Positions 36,740 through 45,083 of a stretch of DNA of 64,000 nt are shown here, in pieces. Made by a program: the position numbers and the translations under genes. The notes beneath the pieces were generated by a model, which worked only from the letters and a program-made list of their open reading frames with translations, was not told the origin of the DNA and made no database searches. The stretch is from JALORV01 sp963707445 (GTDB taxonomy: Bacteria > Pseudomonadota > Gammaproteobacteria > Burkholderiales > Burkholderiaceae_F), in NCBI GenBank assembly GCA_963707445.1, contig CAVPPW010000034.1, forward strand, positions 20,647-84,646, read 5' to 3'. Each line of letters starts with the position of its first letter. The stretch's first letter is position 1.

Positions 36740-38294
36740 TCAGGCGGCCTGCGCAGCCGGCGTGAGCGGCGCGTCCGCCTCGAAGCTGTACGGCACATCG
36801 ATTGTGACGATGGTGCCGGACGGATCGTTGGCTTCGATCGAGAGTCGGGCACGCCCCCCGTACAAAGCCGACAGTCGTTCCCTCACGTTCGCCAGGCCGA
36901 CACCCGTGCCGGGACGCGACGCGGCCGCGAATCCGAGTCCCGAGTCAGCAACCGTGACGCGCAGTCGGCCGTCGACGATGTCGGCCGAAATTGTGATCGC
37001 GCCGCCTTCCGGCTTGGGTTCGAGTCCGTGCCTGATCGAGTTTTCGACCAGGGACTGCAGCATCATCGGCGGAAACTGCGCGGACATCAGTCCCTGAGGG
37101 ATCGTTACCGTGTAGTGCAGCCGATCTTCCATCCGGAACTTGAGGATCTCCAGATAAGCGCGGCAGAGCTGAACTTCCTTGCCCAGTGTGGTCGAGCCTT
37201 CGCGCATCTGCGGCAGCGCCGCGCGCAGATACTGGATCAGGTTCTTCTGCATCTTCGACGCAGTGGCCGGGTCGGTTTCGATCAGGTAGTCGACCGAGGC
37301 GAGCGTGTTGAACAGGAAGTGCGGCTCGACCTGCGCCTGCATCATCTTGAGCTGGGCCTCCACCAGCTGCCGCTTCAGGCCTTCTTCGGCCGCAGTGGCG
37401 GTTGCCACCTGAGCGCGCCGTTCCGCCCGCTTCTTCCCGCCGAGCACGACTTTGACGATGATGCCGGTCAGGATCAGCAGCAGCGCGAAGCTCATCATCC
37501 AGTCGCCGCTGCGCTCCCGATAGCTGCGCACCTCATGCGCGACGCTGCGCTTGACCTGGTCGGACACGATGCTTTCGATTTCGCGACGGGCGCTCTCGAG
37601 TGCCTGCTCGACCTTGGCCGGGTCGGTCACAACTTCGGGTGGGATCACGACGGCGCCGTTGCGATCGATGACGATCGCGGCCGGATCGTCCGGCGGTGGC
37701 TCCGGGGTTTTCGTGCCGTCTTCGACGCGGATGCCGTCAGCATCGATGACGACCTCGACCGGCGCGCCATTTTTCTGCGATCGGATACGGACGCCGGTCT
37801 CGTCGATGCTGACTGAGCCCGGCGTCTTGCCCGGCTGCACGGCCTTCGGCGGGGCGGGTGGCTTCGGTGCGCCCGGTGGCTGCGGCACACCGGGCGGTGC
37901 AGGCACCGTCGGCCGCTCGATACGAATCCCGCTGCTGTCGACCTTGATATCCAACTTGACCTGACCGCTCGGATCATGGCGATCGACGACGACCACGGGC
38001 GATTCGTCGTACAGGACCTTGCGAGGCAATTCCGGCGAAGGCGAGCAACAAGAGCGCGACGAGGGTGAACTTGCCCCAGCCGACCACCGCCAGCCAGTCG
38101 CCGATCCGCTGGGACACTGATCGCAGCGGCGGCAGGACTCGACCGCGGAAGAAATTCCACGTCGTCGTCGATGCGCCCGCGATGTGCGGGGCGGCAGCGC
38201 GTGCACCAGCGACGGCGGCTGCACTCGCGCGCCTCAGCGCGCCCGGTTCTTCACTGTCCGCAGATGGCGGTGGGTTGTTTTCTTGATCTGACAT
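36740..38294 (-). CDS. LytS/YehU-type sensor histidine kinase with repeat-bearing extracytoplasmic region (one frame break)
   Basis: Membrane histidine kinase, about 517 aa. The start MSDQENNPPPSADSEEPGAL at 38294 leads to a membrane helix near residue 80 (FTLVALLLLAFAGIA). Just after it one surplus base at about 38021-38023 breaks the frame; removing it joins AGIAS to KVLYDESPVVVVDRHD. The extracytoplasmic stretch holds four variants of a short unit: IKVDSSGIRIE, VSIDETGVRIR, VVIDADGIRVE, IVIDRNGAVVI, separated by Pro-rich linkers. A second helix near residue 263 (MMSFALLLILTGIIVKVVL) precedes the His_kinase domain (QVEPHFLFNTL, His near 324) and an HATPase domain (LVENSIRHGLEP, DSGLGF, GTGVGLANV). 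Signal unknown. Confidence 0.88.
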
Positions 38295-38778
38295 GGTTGA
38301 GTGCGCCCGCCACGGACCGATCAAATCGCATAGCGTATGAACCGAGGACGAGCGCGGAATTGACGTGAAGCTTAAGGGTGGCCTGCGACCAGAGTGGGCG
38401 GAAGTCGTGCGTCTGCATATAACAACCTTAGGGCCCGCATGGAACTGAGGCCACCCAAGTGCGACAGACTGCACGTAGCTCGGCCCAGAGTGCACGAACG
38501 GCGTTTGAAGCGTCAGCGCAGGATCGAGCCGCAGAAAAAACGGCCCGGGGATACCGGGCCGTGAAATATCCCCGGGGGAGCGGGGTTAGGTAAGCGTGGG
38601 TGCTGGGTCGAGCCGCTGACCGGGTCAGTTCGTGTGGCCACCGCAGCAATCTGGAAGGCACGGTAGCCAGTCGCCGCGTGTCCGACGAGGAGCCTGCGAC
38701 GAAGTGGCAAAACCAGGGGCCGAACAATCGCTGCGGCCGAAGAACGCGGTCGGCAGAGCGACGGCGCCGCGCCCGCCG
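38295..38778. other. Non-coding interval upstream of the sensor-kinase operon
   Basis: 484 bases without a credible gene. Open frames here lack a protein-like pattern. The interval contains the attenuator-like element (38531-38576) and about 200 bases of GC-rich sequence upstream of it on the minus strand that could be an RNA leader or a small RNA. I see no recognised riboswitch consensus and no clear promoter; a weak TTATAT lies near 38420. Confidence 0.6.
38531..38576 (-). terminator. Terminator with competing antiterminator hairpin
   Basis: On the minus strand ACGGCCCGG/CCGGGCCGT (38540-38562, 9 bp perfect, loop TATCC) is followed by TTTTTTCTGC. An upstream arm CCCGGGGATA (38567-38576) is perfectly complementary to TATCCCCGGG (38544-38553), which overlaps the terminator loop and 3' arm. 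The two hairpins therefore exclude each other, the usual layout of a transcription attenuator. It lies 245 bases before the sensor kinase and 203 bases after the small membrane protein. Confidence 0.65.
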
Positions 38779-39165
38779 TTAAGCCGCGCCGGAGAAACGC
38801 AGAACGAGGGAGATGCCGAGAAGCACCCAGCCTGCGCGGCCCGCGATGTCGGACCAGGGATGTGCCGCTTTGAGCTCGGCGGCCTGGCGCATCAGCTCTT
38901 CATGTCTGCGCCGAGCCCTCTCGGGCGTGCCATCGTCGTCGGCGCTGGCACGAATCACCGCCCGAAGAAACGGAAACTGCGAGATGAGCGAAATCATCAA
39001 GACAGCGGCCCCGAGATCCCCGAGACCGCGCGCCCAGCGTCCCGCCTCAAACTGCACCAGCGCCAGGCCGGCGAGCGCGGCGCTCAACACGAAGAAAACG
39101 TTCCGCCACAGCCGCTCACCCGAGGTCGGCTGAGGCGGTGATTGGGTCGGCGTCGGCGTTTCCAT
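38779..39165 (-). CDS. Small membrane protein of unknown function
   Basis: 128-aa protein I do not recognise. The N-terminus METPTPTQSPPQPTSGERLW is Pro/Thr-rich and cytoplasmic-looking. It is followed by helices at about residues 20-40 (VFFVLSAALAGLALVQFEAG) and 45-65 (LGDLGAAVLMISLISQFPFL). A charged segment RASADDDGTPERARRRHEEL and a final helix (GWVLLGISLVLRF) follow. It is on the same strand as the kinase operon but 484 bases upstream, with a terminator between. Coding is supported by the coherent three-helix pattern. Confidence 0.6.
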   Translation of the reverse strand: METPTPTQSPPQPTSGERLWRNVFFVLSAALAGLALVQFEAGRWARGLGDLGAAVLMISLISQFPFLRAVIRASADDDGTPERARRRHEELMRQAAELKAAHPWSDIAGRAGWVLLGISLVLRFSGAA

Positions 39166-39370
39166 TGTTCTGCTTAGATGGCCGCAAGCCGACGACGTTC
39201 AAGTCCAACGCGTCGGCCATTCGTCCCTACCCTCCGGTCCGGAACCCTATCGACCCCCCTGATTCCACTGGGAGTGGCGCGTTCGAAGCCCGGAATGATC
39301 GACGGGGCGGCACGCTGACCGCCCGGTCGCCGGGGTGTTGGCTCGACTTCGATGTTGATTCTGTAGCGCG

Positions 39371-39811
39371 CTACGGCTTCGTCGCCGGAGCTGGCACTGT
39401 CGCGCGCGGATGCGCCTTGTGCCAGGCGGTCATTTCTTCGCGCGTCAGTTGTCCATCCTTGTTGCTGTCGATCGCGTCGAAGTTCTCGGCCAGGCGCGGC
39501 GCCGCCTTTGCTTCATCGCGCGAGATCGACCCGTCGCCGTTGGCATCAACTTTCGGATGCTGTGCCCGATGGTTTGCCCGCGCGGCGCGCAGTTCATCCG
39601 CAGAAAGCGCGCCGTCCTTGTTCGTGTCGATGCGGTCGAACGATTCGGACAACCGCGGGTCAGCTGCGGCTTCTTCGCGCGAAATAGAGCCGTCGCCGTT
39701 CTTGTCGAGCGTCGGAAGGGAAGTGCGGCCAGTCGCAGCGTCCGGCGATGCCGCAAATGCCAGTGAAACGGCCGAGCCGAGTATGGCTGCGACAAGGATA
39801 CGAGTCTTCAT
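39371..39811 (-). CDS. Secreted EF-hand calcium-binding protein
   Basis: 146-aa exported protein. A signal peptide (MKTRILVAAILGSAVSLAFA) probably ends at AFA-ASPDA. Four EF-hand loops follow: DKNGDGSISREE, DTNKDGALSADE, DANGDGSISRDE and DSNKDGQLTREE, each with the D-x-[ND]-x-DG-x-[IL] pattern. Start choice: ATG at 39811 with GGAG six bases upstream. The C-terminus is Pro/Ala/Thr-rich. It probably binds calcium in the periplasm or outside; partner unknown. It lies between the LytTR system and the type II secretion genes. Confidence 0.88.
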   Translation of the reverse strand: MKTRILVAAILGSAVSLAFAASPDAATGRTSLPTLDKNGDGSISREEAAADPRLSESFDRIDTNKDGALSADELRAARANHRAQHPKVDANGDGSISRDEAKAAPRLAENFDAIDSNKDGQLTREEMTAWHKAHPRATVPAPATKP

Positions 39812-39870
39812 GAGCAACTCCGTGGTGAGAGGCCCATTGAACGCGGCCTAACGCGCACGCGCCGACCGCC

Positions 39871-39890
39871 CTTACGTTTACTTACGTTTG
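39871..39890. repeat. Tandem decamer repeat upstream of the EF-hand gene
   Basis: CTTACGTTTA followed at once by CTTACGTTTG, 60-80 bases upstream of the EF-hand start (which reads on the minus strand). The TACGTT core resembles half-sites bound by LytTR domains, though their usual spacing is wider. Function not established. Confidence 0.4.
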
Positions 39891-39933
39891 CAATGACCGC
39901 GCGCAGACTGTTGCGCCACTGTTATCCGAAGCA

Positions 39934-40530
39934 TCACTGTCCCTGCGGCGGCGTGCCCGGAGGAGGTTGCGGCTGAGGCTGAGGTTGCGGTTGAGGCGGC
40001 GGGGCGGGCGGAGGAGGTGGGGGCGCGCGGGGCGCGACGGCCGGGGCGCCGCTCGCCATCGGTGCGCTCAGCGTGTTGCCCTCACGAGTGAAGTTCTGTG
40101 CTGGCGCCCCACCACTTACGGCGAGGGCGGGCCGCGGCGGCAACCGGACCTCCTGCCGTCCACCCGGACTGTCAAGGACGATCACGTCGGCTTCGATTGA
40201 GGCCAGGCGAGTTCCCGGCACGATTTCCTGTCCGACCAGGTAGACACGTGCGGGCTTGCCATCGACCGTAAGAATTGCGCTCGAGCTCTGGCCCGCGGCA
40301 AACGCGCCCATTGCCTGGATATTGGTGGCTACGGCCTGCGCAACTTCGACCTTCCCGAACATCCTGGCGGCCGCTGTGGCATCGGGATCGCGCAACGGCG
40401 GTGGCGGCAGTGGTGGCGGTGCGGCCGTCGGTGCCGGCGTGAAAATGCGGACCGACCAGTAGGCGCCAATGGCGACGACACCCGCAAAGAAAAGCAGGTG
40501 GACCGCCGCCGTTGCAAACTTCTTCAGCAT
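39934..40530 (-). CDS. gspC: Type II secretion system protein GspC
   Basis: Inner-membrane component (198 aa) that links the platform to the secretin GspD through its HR domain. The N-terminal membrane helix (FATAAVHLLFFAGVVAIGAY) is followed by a Pro-rich linker. The HR domain lies at about residues 58-130 (ARMFGKVEVAQAVATNIQ, SSSAILTVDGKPARVYLVGQ, RQEVRLPP). It ends in a Pro/Gln-rich tail (PPPQPQPQPQPQPPPG) with no PDZ or coiled coil, as in short GspC forms. It is transcribed away from gspG, with a 216-bp region between them that must hold both promoters. Confidence 0.9.
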   Translation of the reverse strand: MLKKFATAAVHLLFFAGVVAIGAYWSVRIFTPAPTAAPPPLPPPPLRDPDATAAARMFGKVEVAQAVATNIQAMGAFAAGQSSSAILTVDGKPARVYLVGQEIVPGTRLASIEADVIVLDSPGGRQEVRLPPRPALAVSGGAPAQNFTREGNTLSAPMASGAPAVAPRAPPPPPPAPPPQPQPQPQPQPPPGTPPQGQ

Positions 40531-40746
40531 TGCTTGTCCAAGCTGGCCCGATGATCGCGCATCTCGATCTGGCCCCGGTCATCCTGTTGCATTAGCCGCC
40601 GCCCTATATCCCGTCTTGGAGGGGTAAGGTCATGTACTCGCGTTGATAATATCTGCCGCGGCTCAGAAAGTCCGGGCCCAAAACACTGGAACTTCAAGGC
40701 CTTCGGCGCTCAACTTCAAGCTTTCTTTCGAATCGGCAATGGTCAT

Positions 40747-41199
40747 ATGAGTAGGATGAAGGCAGTGCGTTCCCGCCGCGTCGGCGGCTTCACGCTGATC
40801 GAGATCATGGTGGTGATCACGATCCTCGGGATCCTCGCGGCGTTGATCGTGCCCCGCGTCGTCGGTCGGACCGACGACGCCCGCATCGCGGCCGCGCGCC
40901 AGGACATCGCATCGGTCATGCAGGCGCTGAAGCTCTACCGCCTCGACAACGGTCGCTATCCAACTACTGAGCAGGGGCTTCAGGCGCTGCTCACCAAACC
41001 GACGACCGAGCCGGTGCCGAACAACTGGAAACAGGGCGGCTATCTGGAGCGCAGCGGCGTGCCGAAGGACCCGTGGGGGCATCCATATCAGTATCTGAAT
41101 CCGGGCCTGCGCGGAGAGATCGACGTCTTCAGCTTCGGTGCGGACGGCCAGTCGGGCGGTCAGAACACCGACGCGGACATCGGATCCTGGCAGCTCTAG
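40747..41199 (+). CDS. gspG: Type II secretion major pseudopilin GspG
   Basis: Major pseudopilin (150 aa). The prepilin peptidase site GG^FTLIEIMVVITILGI lies at about residues 14-15. The C-terminal domain has the calcium-binding-type DPWGHPYQYLNPGLRGEIDV and FSFGADGQSGGQNTDADIGS segments of GspG. First gene of the gspG-F operon. The ATG at 40747 is used, though an ATG three codons on is equally plausible; neither has a strong ribosome-binding site. Processing needs a GspO/PilD peptidase, which must be encoded elsewhere. Confidence 0.96.
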   Translation: MSRMKAVRSRRVGGFTLIEIMVVITILGILAALIVPRVVGRTDDARIAAARQDIASVMQALKLYRLDNGRYPTTEQGLQALLTKPTTEPVPNNWKQGGYLERSGVPKDPWGHPYQYLNPGLRGEIDVFSFGADGQSGGQNTDADIGSWQL

Positions 41200-41249
41200 C
41201 CTGGCGCGGCGCAGGCCGCGACACCGCGCTGGGGTCGGGGGGACACTCG

Positions 41250-41771
41250 TTGAAACGCCTGTACCAGCCATCGATTGGCCGTCAGCAGCAGCGGGGCTTC
41301 ACTCTGCTCGAAATGCTGGTGGTCATCGTGCTGGCAGGCATCCTGGTCTCGATCGTCACAATCAGCGTCGCCCCTGACCCTCGGCAGAAACTCACGCGCG
41401 AGGCCGAACGCGTGGGGCAGTTGATGGCGCTGGCCTCCGACGAGTCCCGCATACGTCAGCTGCCGATCGTCTGGGAAGCGGACCTGCGGGGATATCGCTT
41501 CGTCGCCGAAGTGCGGGGCGAACGCCAACTGCTGACGGGAGATGACCTGCTGCGCGAACGCACCTGGGAAACGCCACTCACTCGGCTGTCGGTGCAGGAT
41601 GGGGCCGGGCCACAGCCAGCGCAGGTCCTTCTGGGACCCGGCGCGCCGCCGGTGCGCATGGCGATCGCACGGGAATGGGTGCAGCCGCGCTGGCATCTCG
41701 AACTCAGCAATGAGGATGCGAGCGTTCGCCTCGATTTCGACGAATCCGGCCGCGCGACGGTGCGGCAATGA
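41250..41771 (+). CDS. gspH: Type II secretion minor pseudopilin GspH
   Basis: Minor pseudopilin (173 aa). The start is a TTG at 41250 with GGGGGGA eight bases upstream; no ATG fits before the cleavage site RG^FTLLEMLVVIVLAGILV. The rest (REAERVGQLMALASDESRIR, LPIVWEADLRGYRFV) matches GspH. Its stop overlaps the gspI start (ATGA). Confidence 0.9.
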   Translation: MKRLYQPSIGRQQQRGFTLLEMLVVIVLAGILVSIVTISVAPDPRQKLTREAERVGQLMALASDESRIRQLPIVWEADLRGYRFVAEVRGERQLLTGDDLLRERTWETPLTRLSVQDGAGPQPAQVLLGPGAPPVRMAIAREWVQPRWHLELSNEDASVRLDFDESGRATVRQ

Positions 41772-42142
41772 AGCGCGAATGCGGTTTCACGCTGCTCGAA
41801 GTACTGGTCGCGCTCGTGATCATCGGGGTTGCGCTCGCCGCTGCAATGCGCGGCGCGATGGCGCTGACGTCGAGTGCCGAATACACGCGCGAGAAGATGC
41901 TCGCGGTGATGACAGCCGAGAACCGGCTTCTCGAACTGCGGCTGGCGCGGGAGCGCCTCGAGCAGGGCGAGAACAGCACACCCTGTGAACAGGGCGGCAT
42001 CGCGTTCCAGTGCGTGCAGGCGGTCAAGCCGACGCCGAACCCGTTCTTCCGCCGCGTCGAGGTGCGGGTCTATCGGACCGCTGCGGACGGATCGCCGCGA
42101 TCGCTCGCCGAGTTGATGACTGTGATGCCGACGAACCAATGA
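41768..42142 (+). CDS. gspI: Type II secretion minor pseudopilin GspI
   Basis: Minor pseudopilin (124 aa) with cleavage site CG^FTLLEVLVALVIIGVA, and the GspI pattern EYTREKMLAVMTAENRLLEL. It joins GspJ and GspK in the pseudopilus tip complex. The start overlaps gspH and the stop overlaps gspJ, four bases each, so translation is coupled. Confidence 0.93.
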   Translation: MKRECGFTLLEVLVALVIIGVALAAAMRGAMALTSSAEYTREKMLAVMTAENRLLELRLARERLEQGENSTPCEQGGIAFQCVQAVKPTPNPFFRRVEVRVYRTAADGSPRSLAELMTVMPTNQ

Positions 42143-42750
42143 AGACGCGCGGCTTCACGCTTCTGGAGCTACTCGTCGCGATCACCGTGCTGTCGATCGT
42201 GTCGATGATCGCTTGGCGCGGGCTCGACTCTCTCGTGACGACGCGGGAGCGACTGGAGCCCGAAGCCGACGACGTGCGCGCGCTGCTGACCACGTTCGGC
42301 CAGATGGAACGGGATCTGGCGCAGGTCACCAATCCAAAGTTTCTCGGCCTTGCCACTTCGCCGATCACAGTGTCCGTCGCCGACGGCACCACGACGCTGC
42401 AGCTCTCGCGTGTTGCGCCACCCGCTCCCGACCGCCCGACCGAGGTTCAGACCGTCGTGTACCGGGTCGTCGATGGAACGTTGGTGCGGCAGGCCAGCCC
42501 GGCACTGCCTGCGTTCGAGCGGGTCACGGCGGAACGGCTGGAGACCGCGCGCTTGCTCGGCAGGGTGAAGCTGATGCAGGTCCGTACGTGGTCACAGGGC
42601 ACGGGCTGGGTCGACCCCAACGTGCCGTCGCAGCAGGACTCCGGCGGAACACCGCCGCCGAATCAGAATCCGGTCGTTCCCGGCGTTGAGATCACTTTGG
42701 AGCGCGACAACGGGGCCGTTTTCCGACGCGTAATCCTGGTGGGCGGATGA
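42139..42750 (+). CDS. gspJ: Type II secretion minor pseudopilin GspJ
   Basis: Minor pseudopilin (203 aa) with cleavage site RG^FTLLELLVAITVLSI. Characteristic segments are FGQMERDLAQVTNPKFLGLA and VQTVVYRVVDGTLVRQASPA. A Pro/Asn/Gly-rich loop lies near the C-terminus. The start overlaps the gspI stop by ATGA. Confidence 0.94.
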   Translation: MKTRGFTLLELLVAITVLSIVSMIAWRGLDSLVTTRERLEPEADDVRALLTTFGQMERDLAQVTNPKFLGLATSPITVSVADGTTTLQLSRVAPPAPDRPTEVQTVVYRVVDGTLVRQASPALPAFERVTAERLETARLLGRVKLMQVRTWSQGTGWVDPNVPSQQDSGGTPPPNQNPVVPGVEITLERDNGAVFRRVILVGG

Positions 42751-42814
42751 GCAGAGCGGCCTACGCGGCACGCCTTTTTAGCGCGGTTCGCCGTCGCCGG
42801 CGGACGCTGGCCGA

Positions 42815-43804
42815 GTGCGACGGAGCGGCGAACGGCACGCGGACGCGCGAAGGCAGCGCGGCGCGGCCGTGCTGCTTGCGCTGTTTGTCGCGACCCTGTC
42901 GACACTGATCGTCAGCGCGCTGTTTTACCGTCAGTTCGTTCTGCTGAGGACGATCGAGAACCAGCAGCTGATGACTCAGAGCCGTCTGCTGCTGCGCGGG
43001 GCCCTCGACTGGGGGCGGGCGATCCTGCGCGAAGATGCCAACCGCTCGAGCTACGACGCGCTGTCCGAACCGTGGGCGCAGCCGCTTGCCGAAACCCGGC
43101 TCGACCAGCTCGGAGAGACTTCGTCGCTCGCGTCTCTGGCGTCGATTGCCGGCTCGATGGAAGACGCGCAGTCGCGCTACAACCTGCGCAATCTGGTCGA
43201 AAACGGTCAGATCGTCGAGACCGAGGTCGAGGCCCTGCGGCGCCTGTGTGCCCTGCTGCAGGTCGCCGAGCAGACCGCGGACCTGATTGCCCAGCGCATG
43301 CAGGAGGCGCTGCCGGGCGCCGCGGTGCCCGACGAAACCGGGCGCATGCCCGACAACGCAATCAGCGCTGAAAAGGTGCGGCCGATCCCGCTGATGCTGC
43401 CGCAAGATCTGATCGCGGTCCCAGGCATCTCCGCCGAGGCAGCCCAGCGACTGGCGCCCTATATCGTCGTTCTCGACGAACGCACGCCGGTCAACGCGAA
43501 CACCGCGCGGCCCGAAGTGATCGCGGCACGGGTGCCTGGCCTCTCCCTTTCCGATGCGCGCGCCCTCGTGGCCGAGCGTGAGCGGCTCTCCTACTTCAAC
43601 AACGTCGGCGAGGTTCGTACCCGCCTGGGCGCAAAGGCAAAAGGTGTACAAGACGCGGATATCGCCACCGCTTCGCGCTTTTTCTTCGTGCGCGGCGAGG
43701 TCAAACTGGATCGTGCAGTGACCCGCATGGAGGCGCTCGTCCGCCGGGGCGTGCCTGGACAAGGCATCCAGCCCGTGAACGTTCTATGGGTTCGCGAGAT
43801 TTGA
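42815..43804 (+). CDS. gspK: Type II secretion minor pseudopilin GspK
   Basis: Largest minor pseudopilin (329 aa), cap of the pseudopilus. The hydrophobic helix RQRGAAVLLALFVATLSTLI begins right after the processing site. Downstream are the helix-hairpin-helix-like DLIAVPGISAEAAQRLAPYI, the ERTPVNANTARPEVIAA motif and SYFNNVGEVRTRLG. The GTG at 42815 leaves a 64-bp gap after gspJ. An ATG at 42747 overlaps the gspJ stop, but its frame does not reach the GspK sequence. Confidence 0.92.
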   Translation: MRRSGERHADARRQRGAAVLLALFVATLSTLIVSALFYRQFVLLRTIENQQLMTQSRLLLRGALDWGRAILREDANRSSYDALSEPWAQPLAETRLDQLGETSSLASLASIAGSMEDAQSRYNLRNLVENGQIVETEVEALRRLCALLQVAEQTADLIAQRMQEALPGAAVPDETGRMPDNAISAEKVRPIPLMLPQDLIAVPGISAEAAQRLAPYIVVLDERTPVNANTARPEVIAARVPGLSLSDARALVAERERLSYFNNVGEVRTRLGAKAKGVQDADIATASRFFFVRGEVKLDRAVTRMEALVRRGVPGQGIQPVNVLWVREI

Positions 43805-43811
43805 TCGGAAG

Positions 43812-45083
43812 ATGAAGGAAAAGTCCCTGCAACGACTGCTGGTCTTCGTGCCGCCACGCCGCTCGTTCGGCGCCAAGGCACACATGTCGACCGGAACCGT
43901 CGTCAATTTCGTCGGTGTCGGCGGTGAAGGCACCAGCGGCGAGACCGCGCTGGCGCTGCTGCCGAAAGCGGCTGCGGTCGACCTGGTGTTCGATCCGGCC
44001 GATGTGTTCGTGACCGCGATCGAGCCGCCAAAGCTGTCCGAAGGCAAGCTGCGACTGGCGCTGCCCAATCTGCTCGAAGAGCGGCTCCTCGCCGATGCGC
44101 AGGACTGCCACTTCGCGTTCATGGTCCCGCGCGGCGGAACCGGGACGACGACGATCGCCGCGATGCCGAAAATGCCGGTGGCGGTGATCGATCGCGGCGT
44201 CTTGACGCATGCACTGGACGCTTGCACCGAAGCGGGTTACCGGGTGCGCGCCGCATACAGCGAGATCTATACCGTACCGGCGCCTTCCGCCGGTGTGCTG
44301 TCCGTTCGGGTTGACCGCGGCCGCGGCATCGCCCGCTCTGCGACGCACGACGGCTTCGCCTTCCAGTTGGGCGACGACGTCCCCGCCGCGCTTTCGCTGG
44401 CGGTGCGGCAACTCGGCATCAAGCGCATACAAGCTTATGGTCGTGAGGCCATGCGCATGAGCGCGCTGGCCGGTCCGCTCGGGGTACAGGTCGATGTCGG
44501 TGCGGGCATGGTCGATCTCGCCAGTACCGAAACGGCGGTGAACCTGCTGCAGGGAAGTTTCGCGCAGGGCGGGATGCTCGCAGGGCTAATGCCACTCGCC
44601 GGTCGCGCAAGCTCGCTGCGTGGGGCGTCGCTAAAGATACCGCTCGCCTGGACAGCGGTCGGCGCAATCGTCGCGATCGTGGGGATGAACGCGTACTGGC
44701 TGAAGCTCGAAGGCGAGACCTCGGCGCTGAAGCAGCAGATGGAAAACGCTTTTCGCGCCAATTTTCCCGAGACCACTGCAGTGGTCGACCCGGTGCTCCA
44801 GACCAAGCGGCAGCTGAACGATCTGCGTGCCCGCGCGGGCCAGCCTTCGGCGAATGACTTTTCGGTGCTCAACGCGCGCACTGCGCAGCTGCTGACGGCC
44901 GCCCCGCTCGGCAGCGTTGGAGCGATCGAGTACCGCGACGGCGCGCTGAAGGTCAAGTTCAAGGGCGGCATGTCTGACAACCCGGCGTTCCAGAACACGC
45001 TGCGCTCCGCGGGGGTGCAGCAGGGGCTCGCGGTCAGGTTCGAGCCGGACGGCTCGGCGCGCATCACTGCGGCGGGCTCGTGA
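43812..45083 (+). CDS. gspL: Type II secretion system protein GspL
   Basis: Inner-membrane platform protein (423 aa) that recruits the ATPase GspE. The cytoplasmic actin-like domain spans about residues 1-270 (AAAVDLVFDPADVFVTAIEP, LPNLLEERLLADAQDCHFAF). One membrane helix lies at about 278-298 (AWTAVGAIVAIVGMNAYWLK), followed by a periplasmic ferredoxin-like domain. It starts seven bases after gspK and its stop overlaps the gspM start (TGATG). Confidence 0.92.
   Translation: MKEKSLQRLLVFVPPRRSFGAKAHMSTGTVVNFVGVGGEGTSGETALALLPKAAAVDLVFDPADVFVTAIEPPKLSEGKLRLALPNLLEERLLADAQDCHFAFMVPRGGTGTTTIAAMPKMPVAVIDRGVLTHALDACTEAGYRVRAAYSEIYTVPAPSAGVLSVRVDRGRGIARSATHDGFAFQLGDDVPAALSLAVRQLGIKRIQAYGREAMRMSALAGPLGVQVDVGAGMVDLASTETAVNLLQGSFAQGGMLAGLMPLAGRASSLRGASLKIPLAWTAVGAIVAIVGMNAYWLKLEGETSALKQQMENAFRANFPETTAVVDPVLQTKRQLNDLRARAGQPSANDFSVLNARTAQLLTAAPLGSVGAIEYRDGALKVKFKGGMSDNPAFQNTLRSAGVQQGLAVRFEPDGSARITAAGS

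Noticed and set aside
38577..38778. 6S RNA, SRP RNA, RNase P RNA or a known riboswitch upstream of the kinase terminator
   Set aside because: I looked for the SRP core, the RNase P universal region, tmRNA ends, and common riboswitch cores (TPP, cobalamin, c-di-GMP, guanidine) and found no convincing match. Left as unclassified non-coding sequence.
40645..40650. GATAAT upstream of gspG as a promoter
   Set aside because: No -35 hexamer at 16-19 bases upstream and no extended -10; too weak to list for an important operon.
42747..42815. ATG overlapping the gspJ stop as the gspK start
   Set aside because: The ATGA overlap looks attractive, but that frame does not lead into the GspK pseudopilin sequence; the GTG at 42815 does. 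An undetected indel here remains possible.
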